64,000 nucleotides of DNA. Origin: Bacteroidota bacterium (GTDB lineage Bacteria > Bacteroidota > Bacteroidia > Cytophagales > Cyclobacteriaceae). Positions 27,701 through 36,478 of this stretch are shown here, one piece after another. Below the pieces are notes generated by a model. It was not told the DNA's origin. It did not search any database and saw only the letters and a list, made by a program, of their open reading frames with translations. Made by a program: the position numbers and the translations under genes. Each line of letters starts with the position of its first letter. Position 1 is the stretch's first letter. The DNA is taken from NCBI GenBank assembly GCA_018266055.1, contig JAFDYT010000002.1, forward strand, positions 205,657 to 269,656, in the 5' to 3' direction.

Positions 27701-27854
27701 TCCACAAGCTGCCCTTACGGCTATTGCTGTGGAAGTACGTTGATGTTGACTTGGCGCCCGAAGGATAAGGGCGCTCGGGTTGAGATAGGTTGCTGGCAAC
27801 TGATTGATTGACAACAATATCCCCTTTTCGAATATTGGTCCGCCTGCGTTTCAT
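24756..27854 (-). CDS. Large secreted protein with type A T9SS sorting domain
   Basis: Translation from the ATG at 27852-27854 gives 1032 residues; a longer frame to 27995 adds residues with no signal character. A long basic N-region precedes the hydrophobic signal core LWMLAALLLTGSLAIGQG. The body is beta-rich with many Thr/Asn/Gly repeats typical of adhesin-like proteins. A probable Ig-like segment (VSVNGCELSGSVPFVVTV) precedes the C-terminal tail. The last 80 residues (LTVYPNPVTNAVTVSS ... LSSGLYLISVRVN...KKIIKK) are a Por-secretion type A domain, which directs export by the gliding-linked type IX system. Ligand or activity unknown. Confidence 0.85.
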   Translation of the reverse strand: MKRRRTNIRKGDIVVNQSVASNLSQPERPYPSGAKSTSTYFHSNSRKGSLWMLAALLLTGSLAIGQGRLVLNGGVVNITHGANLVLANPASNAITRTSGYILSEGESNKIKWNIGTTTGTYTVPWGFGGTYMPLTFTKAAGSGASGNFVFSTYETGWQNSAQLPTGVANMNGIAGLDFSNYVTDRFWQVNAQGYTTKPALTNLIFTYLDAEVTTTGNTITESNLKANRYNSTLSSWTDNILASTVNTSSNTVTVASVSANDLQPWWVVGTLGANRYWVSAGGSSSNLTSNWSQTPGGAGNAGVPTATDVIVFDGAKDGNCVLNADLTVSGFQVNSGYSGTITQGTNKITITNGATFSGGVFLGGTNKISVTGPFTVSGAFFASTSDTLELKGNCTISSGTFAHNSGTVKFSGTSGMQRISGSGVTDFNNITVTNTSAQPGLSIESSQNMAGELKLANNVTFDADGSSNTSVFTMLSSGEEPTQDASVAILESGASVSGKVTVQRFMAQEGANGGRIYRYISSPVQNATVADIQNEIPVTGPFTGTSVCSGCSTSQTMFAYDETVITDINSSGAADLNDGYVNFPAHANTETLTPGKGYTFYVRGNILTSTMWDVSGTLNTGNITPITFPVTFTSSGKIENDGWNLVGNPFPSTIDWDAPSGWTKTNLDAAIYMTDNGGESSKVATWNGIAGTNGASQHIAMGQGFWVKANGDGVPVLSANENVKASAKQTTFFRKSGTSDLLRITMAQGSKWDDCVINFRTDATPAFDHNADAMKLKNQSFNISTLSSNNDALAINSWSSLTCDTKIKINITDAVAGHYTLTFTGIDSFLGDVNLLLEDKFANASAALTNNMQYPFDVTSDPASQGSSRFVLTFHATAPAVAIHVNDKTLSIDYQKNIQWYLDDQPIAGATQPLITPAVSGTYRVVVSVNGCELSGSVPFVVTVVTGVEPSLKDGLTVYPNPVTNAVTVSSPDGIESATLMNSLGGIINEVQSPNANGETSVTFSTEELSSGLYLISVRVNHQNIVKKIIKK

Positions 27855-28013
27855 AGTGCTGCTTTTGACACTACTAAATTGGCCGCTTTGCCCTTCCGGA
27901 AAATCAGTTGTTTCCTGACTTTGAAAAATCAGGGAATCTCTTACTTTTCTAAATTTTCGGATAGATATGTCCTTAATTAGCCTAGAAAAGCACAAAAATC
28001 ATGGCGAGGAAAT

Positions 28014-28050
28014 AAAAAAACCTGATGTCGCTTTATTAACACCAGGTTTT
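28014..28050 (-). terminator. Intrinsic terminator after the M13 peptidase gene
   Basis: On the minus strand CCTGGTGT pairs with ACATCAGG (one mismatch) around an AT-rich loop and is followed by an uninterrupted run of seven T. It begins about 20 bp after the peptidase stop codon at 28071. This is a textbook Rho-independent terminator. Confidence 0.85.
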
Positions 28051-28070
28051 GAATTTTATCCCAAACGCTG

Positions 28071-30125
28071 TTACCAGATTTTTATTCGGTCTTCCGGCTT
28101 TTTATACAACTTATCGCCAGGCTGGATATTGAAGGCCTTGTACCACGCGTCCATATTTGATGGAGCGCCGATCGCGCGGTAGTCGCCCGGCGAATGCGAA
28201 TCCGTCAGAATAAGTTGAGCTGTGCGCTCGGGGAGTACTTTGATTCTCCACACTTGCGCCCACGCGAGAAAGAAGCGCTGGTCAGGAGTGAAGCCATCGA
28301 TCTTTTTATTTGACTTGCCTTGCGGCGTCATTTTAAATGCTTCATAGGCAGCGTTGAGTCCGCCGAGGTCGCCAATGTTTTCACCTAATGTCAATTTACC
28401 GTTCACGTGCAATGTATCAAGCACGGTATAAGCATCAAACTGTTGTTGAAGCAACTTTGCTTTCTCTTCGAAACGCTTGCGATCATCGGGCGTCCACCAG
28501 TTGTGCAGCGAACCATCCTTATCGTACTGACTTCCTGAGTCATCAAAGCCGTGCGAAATTTCATGCCCAATCACGGCACCAATACCGCCGTAATTAAAGG
28601 CATCGTCAGCATCAGGATGGAAGAATGGGTATTGTAAAATTCCGGCCGGAAAAACAATTTCATTGAGCACAGGATTGTAATAGGCATTCACCGTAGGCGG
28701 CGTCATGCCCCAACGTGTGCGGTCAACAGGTTTGCCCAACTGCTGAATATTATCGAGGTACGACCAGCGGCTTGCGTTGCGCACATTTTGCAATAATGTT
28801 TTATCAGTTATCTCCAGCCCTTTGTACTCTTTCCAGTGGTCAGGGTATGCAATTTTGGGAGTGAAAGCGTGAAGTTTGTCCAGCGCCTTTTGCTTGGTTG
28901 CATCGCTCATCCAGTCCAGTTGCTTAATCCGGATTTCATATGCCTTCACCAAATTGGCAATCATCACCTGCATGCGGGCTTTGGCTTCGGGTTTAAAATA
29001 TTTTTCTACATAAAGTTGGCCGAGCAATTCGCCGATGGTTCCATCGGTAAGTGACGACGCTTTTTGCCAGCGCGGTGATTGAACCTTTTGGCCAGTCAGC
29101 GCTTGATTGTATGCGAACTCCGCATCCACAAATGATTTGCTGAGATAGGAAGACGCCGATCGCAGTACATTCCATTTCAGATATACTTGCCAGTCGCTTA
29201 ACGGCGTATTTTTAATGAGGCTATCAGCTGTAAGAAAAAATTTAGGAACATTGACCAGGAGGCTGTCCTGACCGGTGATGTCGATTTTTTTCAACACTGA
29301 CTGCCACTCAATGGAGGGAGTTGTTTTGCTAAAGTCAGCGATCGCAAATTTATTGTACGTCTTTAGTGGATCGCGCATTTCCGTGCGGCTCATCTGAGCC
29401 TTGGCCAATCGTTTCTCGATGGCGAAAATTGTTTCTGCGTTCTTTTTAGCTTCTTCGTCGGATGCCCCGGTAAATGAAAAAAGTGAAACGATATACGCAT
29501 TCAACGCGCTTTGAATTTTTTTGGAACGCGCATCGCTTTTCAAATAATAATCGCGGTCAGGCATGCTCAATCCGCCCTGGCTCAACTGCACAATCATTCG
29601 TTCCGGGTGCTTCCGGTCTTGCGCCACAAACATTCCGAAAAGCGGGGAGCCCACACCATGCGAGCGTTGATACACAATTTCATCCAGCACCTGTTGATTG
29701 CTTTTCAACTCATTAATTCTTGCCAAGTCAGCCTGAATGGGTTGAGCTTTTAGTTGCTCGGCAGTCGCCGAATCCATCGCTGCTTTGTAAAAATCTGCTA
29801 CTCGCCTTTTTACCGAACCAGGCTTGGCATTGGCATCGGCCAATGTTTCGTTGAGAATTGTTCGGATCGCTTTTACATTAAAGTCGCGGAGAATGTTAAA
29901 GCTTCCCCAACTCGTTTCCTTGGCGGGAATAGAGTTTTTCTTCAGCCAAGTGCCGCCGGCGTACTCCACAAAATTATCACCTGGCTTCACCAGGATATTC
30001 ATGTTGCCACGGTCCAGGAATTTCGCTTTGCCCGGATCCTGCGCAAATGCCGACATAGTCGCCAGGACGATTACACTAATGGAAACAGCTATTCCTGAAA
30101 TTGTACGATATTGAATCATATTCAT
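28071..30125 (-). CDS. M13-family (neprilysin-like) zinc metallopeptidase
   Basis: From the ATG at 30123-30125 the protein has 684 residues and a signal peptide ending in SAFAQ, so it acts in the periplasm or outside. The zinc motif HEISH in VIGHEISHGFDDSG (about residue 530) and the downstream GENIGDLGGLNAAY provide the two histidines, the catalytic glutamate and the third zinc ligand of the M13 family. The N-terminal domain has the LRDFNVKAIR and YYLKSDARSKK features of this family. M13 enzymes cleave oligopeptides. It is followed by a strong terminator and divergent from the ThuA-like gene. Confidence 0.95.
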   Translation of the reverse strand: MNMIQYRTISGIAVSISVIVLATMSAFAQDPGKAKFLDRGNMNILVKPGDNFVEYAGGTWLKKNSIPAKETSWGSFNILRDFNVKAIRTILNETLADANAKPGSVKRRVADFYKAAMDSATAEQLKAQPIQADLARINELKSNQQVLDEIVYQRSHGVGSPLFGMFVAQDRKHPERMIVQLSQGGLSMPDRDYYLKSDARSKKIQSALNAYIVSLFSFTGASDEEAKKNAETIFAIEKRLAKAQMSRTEMRDPLKTYNKFAIADFSKTTPSIEWQSVLKKIDITGQDSLLVNVPKFFLTADSLIKNTPLSDWQVYLKWNVLRSASSYLSKSFVDAEFAYNQALTGQKVQSPRWQKASSLTDGTIGELLGQLYVEKYFKPEAKARMQVMIANLVKAYEIRIKQLDWMSDATKQKALDKLHAFTPKIAYPDHWKEYKGLEITDKTLLQNVRNASRWSYLDNIQQLGKPVDRTRWGMTPPTVNAYYNPVLNEIVFPAGILQYPFFHPDADDAFNYGGIGAVIGHEISHGFDDSGSQYDKDGSLHNWWTPDDRKRFEEKAKLLQQQFDAYTVLDTLHVNGKLTLGENIGDLGGLNAAYEAFKMTPQGKSNKKIDGFTPDQRFFLAWAQVWRIKVLPERTAQLILTDSHSPGDYRAIGAPSNMDAWYKAFNIQPGDKLYKKPEDRIKIW

Positions 30126-30174
30126 GTATTTAATAAAAGGTGAAGGTACCAAAACACTGACAACTTATTGACGA

Positions 30175-31026
30175 ATGCCCATCCTCAAAAAACCGCTCAT
30201 AAAAAAGTTGCTATTGATCGCGTTAGTAAGCGCTGCAGGGCACTCCATCCATTCACAAAATCAGGTCAAACCTTTTCATGTGATCGGATTTTATACCGCC
30301 AAAAACGACAAAGCGCACATCAGCTTTGTGCATGAGGCTAACCGGTGGTTTTCTAAAACCTCGAAACAAAATAATTTCACCTACGACTCTACCAACAACT
30401 GGAATAATCTCAATGAAAAATTTCTAGCGAACTATCAAGTTGTTCTTTTTTTAGACACACGACCAGAGCTGCCCGCGCAACGCGATGCGTTCAAAAAATT
30501 CATGGACGCAGGAGGTGCCTGGATGGGATTTCATTTTGCAGGATTTGCGCTCACTCCATCCGATTATCCTCAGAATTGGGATTGGTATCACAATGAATTT
30601 ATCGGCGCCGGCCAATACAAAGGAAATACCTGGCGACCCACATCAGCCATTCTTCGGATAGAAAATATAGATCACCCGATTGGCAAAGGTATTGATCGCC
30701 TATTCAACTCAGCGCCTAATGAATGGTACAGTTGGGAAAAAGACCTGACCAAAAATCCGCAGATCGAAATTCTTGTTTCCATCGACCCGGCTAGCTTCCC
30801 GTTGGGCACCGGGCCAAAAGCTCATGAAATATGGCACAATGGATATTATCCGGTGGTGTGGACCAACAAAAATTACAAAATGCTCTATTTTAATATGGGC
30901 CATAATGACATTGATTATGAAAATGGGACAAACAAGGAGCTGTCGCACCAGTTTGAAAACCCAAAGCAAAACCTTTTAATTTTAAATGGTTTACGCTGGC
31001 TAGCGGGAAAAAATGAAAAAAAATAA
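30175..31026 (+). CDS. Secreted ThuA-domain protein
   Basis: The 283-residue protein has a signal peptide (about 1-28, hydrophobic core LLLIALVSAAG). The mature part is a ThuA-like, class-I-glutamine-amidotransferase-fold domain: VVLFLDTRPELP, AGGAWMGFHFAG (about 112-123), HPIGKGIDRLF and VVWTNKNYKMLYFNMGHND near the end. ThuA proteins are linked to trehalose and other sugar use, often as periplasmic domains of unknown reaction. It is followed within 57 bp by the head-GIN gene in the same orientation. Confidence 0.85.
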   Translation: MPILKKPLIKKLLLIALVSAAGHSIHSQNQVKPFHVIGFYTAKNDKAHISFVHEANRWFSKTSKQNNFTYDSTNNWNNLNEKFLANYQVVLFLDTRPELPAQRDAFKKFMDAGGAWMGFHFAGFALTPSDYPQNWDWYHNEFIGAGQYKGNTWRPTSAILRIENIDHPIGKGIDRLFNSAPNEWYSWEKDLTKNPQIEILVSIDPASFPLGTGPKAHEIWHNGYYPVVWTNKNYKMLYFNMGHNDIDYENGTNKELSHQFENPKQNLLILNGLRWLAGKNEKK

Positions 31027-31082
31027 TAGGCAGCAAGCAACCTTTGCCCTTACCGGGAAGTCTTCTAACAAAATCAAATCTT

Positions 31083-31814
31083 ATGAAGTCAATTCTAACT
31101 TTTGCCTTTGTTTTAATAACCTTCTGCGGCGCCTCCGCACAAACCATTGAGAAAAACACTCCGCACTTTAAGCGTGTTATTGCTTCTCCAAAAATAAATT
31201 TGATCCTTATTGCCGGCGAAAGCGAATCGGTAAAAATAGATTATGCCAACGTCGATCCTTCGAAAATCAACATCTCAGTCAAACATAATACACTTCATAT
31301 TTACCTTGATGGATCAAAGTATCTTGAAAAAAGAAACAGAGTAAAAAAAGACGGATGGGTTGAAAAAGAAAGCGCTTACCGCAATGCAAGCATCACCGCA
31401 TACGTGACGTATCGCCATTTGGAAAAATTAGTAGTTCGTGGCGAGCAGCAAGTAGATCTTCAAGGGGCTATAGATACTAAAAAATTCAAACTCAGTGCCT
31501 ACGGCGAATGCGATATTACCCTGGCTTCTTTACAGGCTGATAAGTTCAAAGCGTCTTTGTACGGTCAGCATGTGGTAAGGATTAAGTCGGGCTTTGTGGG
31601 GACTCAAAAGTATAAGCTGTTTGGCGAAAACAAGATCGACGCCCAAGCCATTCAAAGCGAAGACATCGCTTCCGCAACTTACGGCGAAAGCAGGTTGCGC
31701 TTTAATGCCAACGACAATCTGCGGCTTGTTACGTTTGGTGAATCGGATGTGCAGGTGAAAGGTAATGCCGAAGTAAACCAGTTCACCTTCGGCCATATTT
31801 CGATGAAAAAATAA
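31083..31814 (+). CDS. Head-GIN domain (DUF2807) secreted protein
   Basis: From the ATG at 31083 the protein has 243 residues with a signal peptide ending CGASAQ. The body is a beta-helix-like repeat typical of putative autotransporter-adhesin head GIN domains: INLILIAGESESVKI at the N-terminus, then repeated short strands with YGECDI, YGQHVV, FGENKI, YGESRL and FGESDV every 20-30 residues. The function of DUF2807 proteins is unknown, but surface anchoring is suspected. The frame is open back to 31044, but the signal peptide begins only at the internal ATG. Confidence 0.85.
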   Translation: MKSILTFAFVLITFCGASAQTIEKNTPHFKRVIASPKINLILIAGESESVKIDYANVDPSKINISVKHNTLHIYLDGSKYLEKRNRVKKDGWVEKESAYRNASITAYVTYRHLEKLVVRGEQQVDLQGAIDTKKFKLSAYGECDITLASLQADKFKASLYGQHVVRIKSGFVGTQKYKLFGENKIDAQAIQSEDIASATYGESRLRFNANDNLRLVTFGESDVQVKGNAEVNQFTFGHISMKK

Positions 31815-31832
31815 TCGCGGTAGAAAAGAATT

Positions 31833-32690
31833 CTAAGGAGCCAGCAACTGATCGAACAAAGACAGTTGTGTTTGGCTCTTTTTTATGTTCGGGTTTACCA
31901 ATTTAGAAATTGCGTCTGTGGCTGAGCCAGTAATATGATACACGGCGGTTTCATTTCGCCTGCTGGCAATCACTATTTCGGTATTTCCGGCAACGGCCCT
32001 AAACAACTCTTCTACAATCTCAGGCGTGTTGTTGTTGGCCGACAAGTGCGACAAAACCAGGTGACTCATAAATGAAGGCCTGTGATTTAAAAATAATTGC
32101 AAAGCTTCCTTGTTCGACAAATGTCCGAAGCCTTTCCGAATCCTTTCTTTCAGGTGAAACGGGTAGTTGCCGGTCTCTAGCATTTCTTCGTCGTAGTTAG
32201 CTTCCAGAAATGCAGCGTGGCATTGCGCAAAACTTTTAATCAGGTCATCACATAGTCGCCCAGTGTCGGTAAACACGCCCACGCGCACGGCATTATGTTC
32301 AATCACAAAACTATGTGGATCTGCCGCGTCATGGTATTTCGGCAGTGGGGTGATCGTCAGATTTCCAACTGCAATTGGCTGATACGCCTGAAAGGCAATT
32401 GGATTTATTTCCCTTCCGGAAAGGCGCATGTTGCCTAGCGTAGCGCGCGTGATGTATACCGGTACTTGTAACTTTTTATACAATTTGTGTAATCCCCCGA
32501 TGTGATCCGCATGCTCGTGGGTGATGAAAATAGCCTTTACTTTTTTGATCGACAGGCCAAGTCGTTTCAGGCGTTTGTCGGTTTCTCGGTGAGAGATACC
32601 GGCATCAATCAGTACCGCCTCCTGGTCGTTACCAACGTAATAGCAATTGCCATTACTTCCAGAATTCAGTGAGGCGATAGAAAGCGACAT
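31833..32690 (-). CDS. MBL-fold metallohydrolase (YycJ/WalJ-like)
   Basis: The protein has 285 residues from the ATG at 32688-32690; a GTG two codons upstream is possible. The metal-binding THEHADHIGGL (about 58-68), NCYYVGNDQEAVLIDAGIS near the start and TPLPKYHDAADPHSF (about 110) define a metallo-beta-lactamase fold of the WalJ/YycJ type. VGVFTDTG and SHLVLSHLSANNNTPE complete the zinc-site set. Related proteins may be exonucleases or wall-homeostasis factors; the exact role is not clear. It converges with the head-GIN gene with 18 bp between stops. Confidence 0.85.
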   Translation of the reverse strand: MSLSIASLNSGSNGNCYYVGNDQEAVLIDAGISHRETDKRLKRLGLSIKKVKAIFITHEHADHIGGLHKLYKKLQVPVYITRATLGNMRLSGREINPIAFQAYQPIAVGNLTITPLPKYHDAADPHSFVIEHNAVRVGVFTDTGRLCDDLIKSFAQCHAAFLEANYDEEMLETGNYPFHLKERIRKGFGHLSNKEALQLFLNHRPSFMSHLVLSHLSANNNTPEIVEELFRAVAGNTEIVIASRRNETAVYHITGSATDAISKLVNPNIKKSQTQLSLFDQLLAP

Positions 32691-32804
32691 CGGCACGAAG
32701 GTAACGCTAATTGAATTTATTCATTTAGATTTTCCTTAAAACTAAAACTGCCAGACTTTCGCCCGGCAGTTTTAACTAAATACAAATTACTTACAACGTA
32801 TCAC

Positions 32805-34733
32805 TTATTTCTTCACTTCCTCGTACTCTACATCCTGTGCGTCACCGCCCGTATTTCCGCCTGACGATGCATTACCAGCATCTCCCGCATTAGGCTGTGC
32901 TCCAGGCTGGCCTGCGCCTGCTGCGCCACTCGCTGCATACATCTCTTGCGATGCTGCCTGCCACGCGGCATTCAGCGCATTCAATGCGGTGTCTATCGCG
33001 GCGATATCCTTGCTGGCATGCGCTTCTTTCAATTTGCCTAGCGCGTTATTGATTGCAGTTTTGTTGCTTTCAGAAAGTTTGTCGCCAAATTCTTTCAACT
33101 GCTTTTCAGTTTGGAATACCATCGAGTCGGCCTGATTGATTTTTTCAATCTTCTCTTTTTCGCGTTTATCGTTTTCGGCATTGGCTTGCGCTTCTTGCTT
33201 CATCTTCTGGATTTCGGCATCCGTCAATCCGCTTGATGCTTCAATCCGAATCTTCTGCTCTTTGCCCGTGCCTTTGTCTTTTGCCGATACATGAAGGATA
33301 CCGTTGGCATCAATATCAAACGTCACTTCAATTTGAGGTACACCGCGCGGAGCCGGAGGAATTCCATCGAGGTGGAATCGTCCAATGGTGCGGTTGTCTT
33401 TCGCCATCGGGCGCTCGCCTTGCAGCACGTGTATTTCTACCGAAGGCTGACTGTCCGACGCTGTGGAGAATGTTTCCGATTTCTTTGAAGGAATCGTAGT
33501 GTTAGATTCGATCAGCTTGGTCATCACACCACCCATCGTTTCAATACCTAATGAAAGCGGCGTAACATCCAACAGCAATACGTCTTTCACTTCACCGGTC
33601 AACACACCACCTTGAATCGCCGCTCCAACTGCCACCACCTCGTCAGGGTTCACACCTTTCGAAGGCTTCTTGCCGAAGAATTTTTCTACCTCTTCAACAA
33701 TGCGTGGGATGCGGGTTGATCCACCCACCAAAATCACTTCATCAATCTGGCTGATCGACACACCGGAGTCTGCAATCGCTTTGCGGCAAGGCTCAAGGGT
33801 TCTCTTGATCAGGTCATCACACAGTTGTTCGAATTTTGCACGGCTCAACTTTTTCACCAAGTGTTCAGGTACGCCATCCACCGAGGTGATGTATGGTAAG
33901 TTGATTTCTGTTTCGTTGGAGCTCGACAATTCGATCTTTGCTTTTTCAGCGGCTTCCTTCAGACGTTGCAACGCCATCGGGTCTTTGCGCAAATCAATAT
34001 TCTTTTCTGATTTGAATTCATCGGCAAGCCAGTTCAAAATGCGCATGTCAAAATCATCACCGCCAAGGTGCACGTCACCGTTGGTCGACTTCACTTCAAA
34101 CACGCCATCGCCCAACTCAAGTACCGATACGTCGAACGTACCTCCACCTAAGTCATACACCGCGATTTTCATGTCTTTGTTTTTCTTGTCGAGACCATAC
34201 GCCAGCGCCGCCGCCGTCGGCTCGTTGATGATGCGTTTCACATCCAGGCCTGCAATCTGTCCGGCTTCTTTCGTTGCCTGACGCTCCGCATCGTTGAAGT
34301 ACGCGGGCACGGTAATGATGGCTTCCGTAACAGACGTTCCCAGGTAATCTTCGGCCGTAGTTTTCATCTTCTGCAAAATCATCGCAGAGATTTCCTGCGG
34401 CGTATAGAGCCGATCGCCTATGCGCACGCGCACAGTGTCATTGGCACCACTTTCCACTTCATACGATACCATTTTCTTTTCACCACTCACTTCTGCGAAT
34501 TTCTTTCCCATGAAGCGCTTGATCGAAGAAACCGTGTTCTTCGGGTTGGTGATTGCCTGACGCTTGGCCGGGTCGCCCACTTTGCGCTCGCCCTTGCCAT
34601 TATCTAAAAAACCAACGATCGAAGGCGTAGTGCGGCGACCTTCGCTGTTGGCAATCACTACGGGTTCATTACCCTCCATGACGGCCACACATGAGTTGGT
34701 TGTTCCTAAGTCTATTCCAATTATTTTTCCCAT
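32805..34733 (-). CDS. dnaK: Molecular chaperone DnaK (Hsp70)
   Basis: From the ATG at 34731-34733 the protein has 642 residues, the usual DnaK length; a frame continuing to 34865 is not homologous. The ATPase domain starts [15 protein letters not shown] and includes [18 protein letters not shown] and [12 protein letters not shown]. The interdomain linker [19 protein letters not shown] is present, and the substrate-binding domain follows. The C-terminus is Gly/Ala-rich and ends [12 protein letters not shown]. It drives ATP-dependent protein folding. dnaJ and grpE are not adjacent. A repeat element lies just upstream of its regulatory region. Confidence 0.98.
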   Translation of the reverse strand: MGKIIGIDLGTTNSCVAVMEGNEPVVIANSEGRRTTPSIVGFLDNGKGERKVGDPAKRQAITNPKNTVSSIKRFMGKKFAEVSGEKKMVSYEVESGANDTVRVRIGDRLYTPQEISAMILQKMKTTAEDYLGTSVTEAIITVPAYFNDAERQATKEAGQIAGLDVKRIINEPTAAALAYGLDKKNKDMKIAVYDLGGGTFDVSVLELGDGVFEVKSTNGDVHLGGDDFDMRILNWLADEFKSEKNIDLRKDPMALQRLKEAAEKAKIELSSSNETEINLPYITSVDGVPEHLVKKLSRAKFEQLCDDLIKRTLEPCRKAIADSGVSISQIDEVILVGGSTRIPRIVEEVEKFFGKKPSKGVNPDEVVAVGAAIQGGVLTGEVKDVLLLDVTPLSLGIETMGGVMTKLIESNTTIPSKKSETFSTASDSQPSVEIHVLQGERPMAKDNRTIGRFHLDGIPPAPRGVPQIEVTFDIDANGILHVSAKDKGTGKEQKIRIEASSGLTDAEIQKMKQEAQANAENDKREKEKIEKINQADSMVFQTEKQLKEFGDKLSESNKTAINNALGKLKEAHASKDIAAIDTALNALNAAWQAASQEMYAASGAAGAGQPGAQPNAGDAGNASSGGNTGGDAQDVEYEEVKK

Positions 34734-34779
34734 GATTATTTTAAGTTTTTGGTTGCTATTTTTAGTCCCCGAGGGGATA

Positions 34780-34794
34780 ACAACCATTATGCCA
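34780..34794 (-). promoter_or_regulatory. Possible dnaK promoter (sigma-54-like or housekeeping)
   Basis: The minus-strand sequence TGGCATAATGGTTGT matches the sigma-54 form TGGCAY-N5-TTGC at all but the last base, with correct spacing. A less good housekeeping reading (TTTG, 20-bp spacer, AATGGTTG with two mismatches) overlaps it. The start would give a leader of roughly 35 bases containing a CCCCgaGGGG palindrome (34767-34776). Which sigma factor acts cannot be decided by eye. Confidence 0.3.
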
Positions 34795-34936
34795 CGTGCA
34801 TTATCTGCCAAAAAGGTGACAGACTGACAGCATAAAGCAAGCAATACAAGGCCAAAACGAGTCAATTGGCCTAATTATGGATAGATTCTATTTTTAGGGC
34901 GTGCCCCTCGCCCACGCACCATTCAGCCGCACGGGT

Positions 34937-35003
34937 CGGGCTGTCGGCAGTCGCCGGCCACCGCACAAAGGCCACTTCGGGCTCCAACAATGCCTCCATC
35001 CCT
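34937..35003 (-). repeat. Dispersed element, copy 2 (upstream of dnaK)
   Basis: This copy carries the 19-bp block (34937-34955) and the 27-bp block (34977-35003) that are identical to the copy between ftsA and ftsZ, separated here by 21 bp. On the minus strand an ATG inside the longer block opens a 42-codon frame starting MEALLEPEVA and containing ATADSP. The flanks (GCGTG...CACGC near 34899-34918) add further short inverted symmetry. It lies in the largest gene-free gap of the window, 34734-35029. Confidence 0.75.
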
Positions 35004-35029
35004 CACGCGAGGAACCCCAGATTTCTAGA

Positions 35030-35542
35030 TTATTTCTTCTTTCTCCCCTCCTGCTTAAACCCAATCTCGCTCGGCTTTGATTTAGGACTCAATAGATAGC
35101 GCAGCACCTCATTGACGTCTTTAAAATTTTGGTTCATGCTGCGCTCCAGTTTGCTGATTTCTTCTTTAAGGTCTTTGTAGTCCGTCAAGTGCTGGCGGAG
35201 TAAAACAAATGCGCGCATAATGGCGATATTCACAGCAATGGCTTTTTCACTTCGCAAAACACTGGAAAGCATGGCTACACCTTGTTCGGTAAAGGCGTAG
35301 GGCAATTTCCGTGTGCCTCCGCGTTTTTCCTCTTTTGATATCACAATTTGTGATCTCAAACTGTTCCATTCCTCGGCCGATAACTGAATCATAAAATCGT
35401 GGGGAAACCGCTCAGCGTTTCGTTTTACAGCCTGATTCAAAACGCGCGTTTCCACATCGTAAAGCTCAGCCAAATCAAAGTCAAGCATCACCCGATGCCC
35501 TCTGATTTGTACCACTTTATTTTGGATGAGTTGCAATTCCAT
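35030..35542 (-). CDS. ORF6N domain-containing DNA-binding protein
   Basis: The 170-residue protein begins with the ORF6N domain (about 8-95): VVQIRGHRVMLDFDLAELYD, then VLNQAVKRNAERFPHDFMIQ and PYAFTEQGVAMLSSVL. A coiled-coil-like tail (about 120-155) follows. ORF6N domains come from phage or mobile-element regulators (the KilA-N/Bro group), and related stand-alone genes are common in Bacteroidota chromosomes. Function is unknown. No other phage genes are nearby, so it is probably a domesticated or orphan copy. Confidence 0.85.
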   Translation of the reverse strand: MELQLIQNKVVQIRGHRVMLDFDLAELYDVETRVLNQAVKRNAERFPHDFMIQLSAEEWNSLRSQIVISKEEKRGGTRKLPYAFTEQGVAMLSSVLRSEKAIAVNIAIMRAFVLLRQHLTDYKDLKEEISKLERSMNQNFKDVNEVLRYLLSPKSKPSEIGFKQEGRKKK

Positions 35543-35575
35543 CTTACCAAAATAAGTGTTTTTACCTCAATCCCA

Positions 35576-36025
35576 TCAGCGCTTGAGCAGCGCTATTAAA
35601 TTTTTATTGAAGTCGCCAGTCTTATCACCAAGTACTTTGAAAAAATCTTCATCAAATTTTTCTACGGTCTTCACCGCCTGTTTGATTATTTTTTTTCCTT
35701 CGTCAGTGAGCGCTACCGATTTGGCGCGCGTATCCGTAGCATGCTCTTGTCGCTGCAAAAGTTTTTTTGCCTGCAGCGTGCGCAGCACAGTGGACGTGGT
35801 CATCGGGTCAATTTTGGTATGCGACGAAAGTACAATCTGAGTGACATCCTGTTTTTGAATGGTGAGCCAATACGTGCTCGCCAACAGCACAAATTGCGAA
35901 TGCGTCAGATCGTATTTTTCCAGTGCCTTCCTGATCTCGCGCTGCCATAGGCTGGTTACTTGCCAAAGCAGAAAACCCGAACTGTCGTCCGGGCTTTCTA
36001 CACTAAAAGTATTGTCTGTATTCAT
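35576..36025 (-). CDS. MarR-family transcriptional regulator
   Basis: This 149-residue winged-helix regulator has FLLWQVTSLWQREIRKAL (helix 1), LTHSQFVLLASTYWL, the recognition helix region HTKIDPMTTSTVLRTLQAKK, and the wing EHATDTRAKSVALTDEGKK. It is the second gene of a two-gene operon with an SRPBCC protein: the start overlaps the upstream stop by 4 bp (ATGA, 36022-36025). An AT-rich palindrome upstream of the operon is its likely operator. Confidence 0.9.
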   Translation of the reverse strand: MNTDNTFSVESPDDSSGFLLWQVTSLWQREIRKALEKYDLTHSQFVLLASTYWLTIQKQDVTQIVLSSHTKIDPMTTSTVLRTLQAKKLLQRQEHATDTRAKSVALTDEGKKIIKQAVKTVEKFDEDFFKVLGDKTGDFNKNLIALLKR

Positions 36026-36441
36026 AGTTTGCTTGCGGTCTTCGCCTGATTCACCATCTCTGTGGGCAGGCCGTCAACAATTCCCTGCGCTACTATTCTC
36101 CTCCACAAAAAACCAAGCGGTCCTTGTACTTTCATCGTCGTGGTGATTTTCAGTCCCTCTGGTGTTTCTTCAAACACATGGTCTCCCCACATTTTTGCCA
36201 GCGGAAAACGAGTCAGGTCAACAAACTTCTTGTTTTTAACAGTTTCCACCAACTCAATTTTCACTTTTGGTCCGCCTTTCGGTTTTAAGAAAAAGTGATT
36301 TCCCTTTTCGAATTCGCCCTCCATTTTGGCGTATTCAATGCCTTCGTCCCACGTATGCCACTCGTTCACGTTAGCAAACAGTTTCCACATTTGTTCTTTG
36401 GTTGCTTCTTTGGTGATGATGGAGTGCGATTTAATCCACAT
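36022..36441 (-). CDS. SRPBCC (polyketide cyclase/dehydrase-like) protein
   Basis: The 139-residue single-domain protein of the SRPBCC superfamily has an N-terminal strand WIKSHSIITKEATKEQMWKL, WDEGIEYAKMEG, and a C-terminal long helix GIVDGLPTEMVNQAKTASKL that would cap the ligand cavity. The ligand is unknown. It is followed by marR with a 4-bp overlap, a pairing which suggests MarR responds to the same hydrophobic compound this protein binds; that is inference. Confidence 0.8.
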   Translation of the reverse strand: MWIKSHSIITKEATKEQMWKLFANVNEWHTWDEGIEYAKMEGEFEKGNHFFLKPKGGPKVKIELVETVKNKKFVDLTRFPLAKMWGDHVFEETPEGLKITTTMKVQGPLGFLWRRIVAQGIVDGLPTEMVNQAKTASKL

Positions 36442-36478
36442 AAATAAAGTTTTTTAAGGTGTTACATTTTACTACGCA

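Noticed and set aside
27855..27995. 47-codon N-terminal extension of the type A T9SS protein
   Set aside because: It is unrelated to a signal peptide; the ATG at 27854 precedes a normal signal segment.
34734..34865. N-terminal extension of DnaK
   Set aside because: DnaK always begins near [12 protein letters not shown]; the extension covers the likely promoter.
35030..35542. ORF6N gene as a prophage remnant
   Set aside because: No integrase, att repeats or other phage genes nearby; a lone ORF6N gene is common in these genomes.
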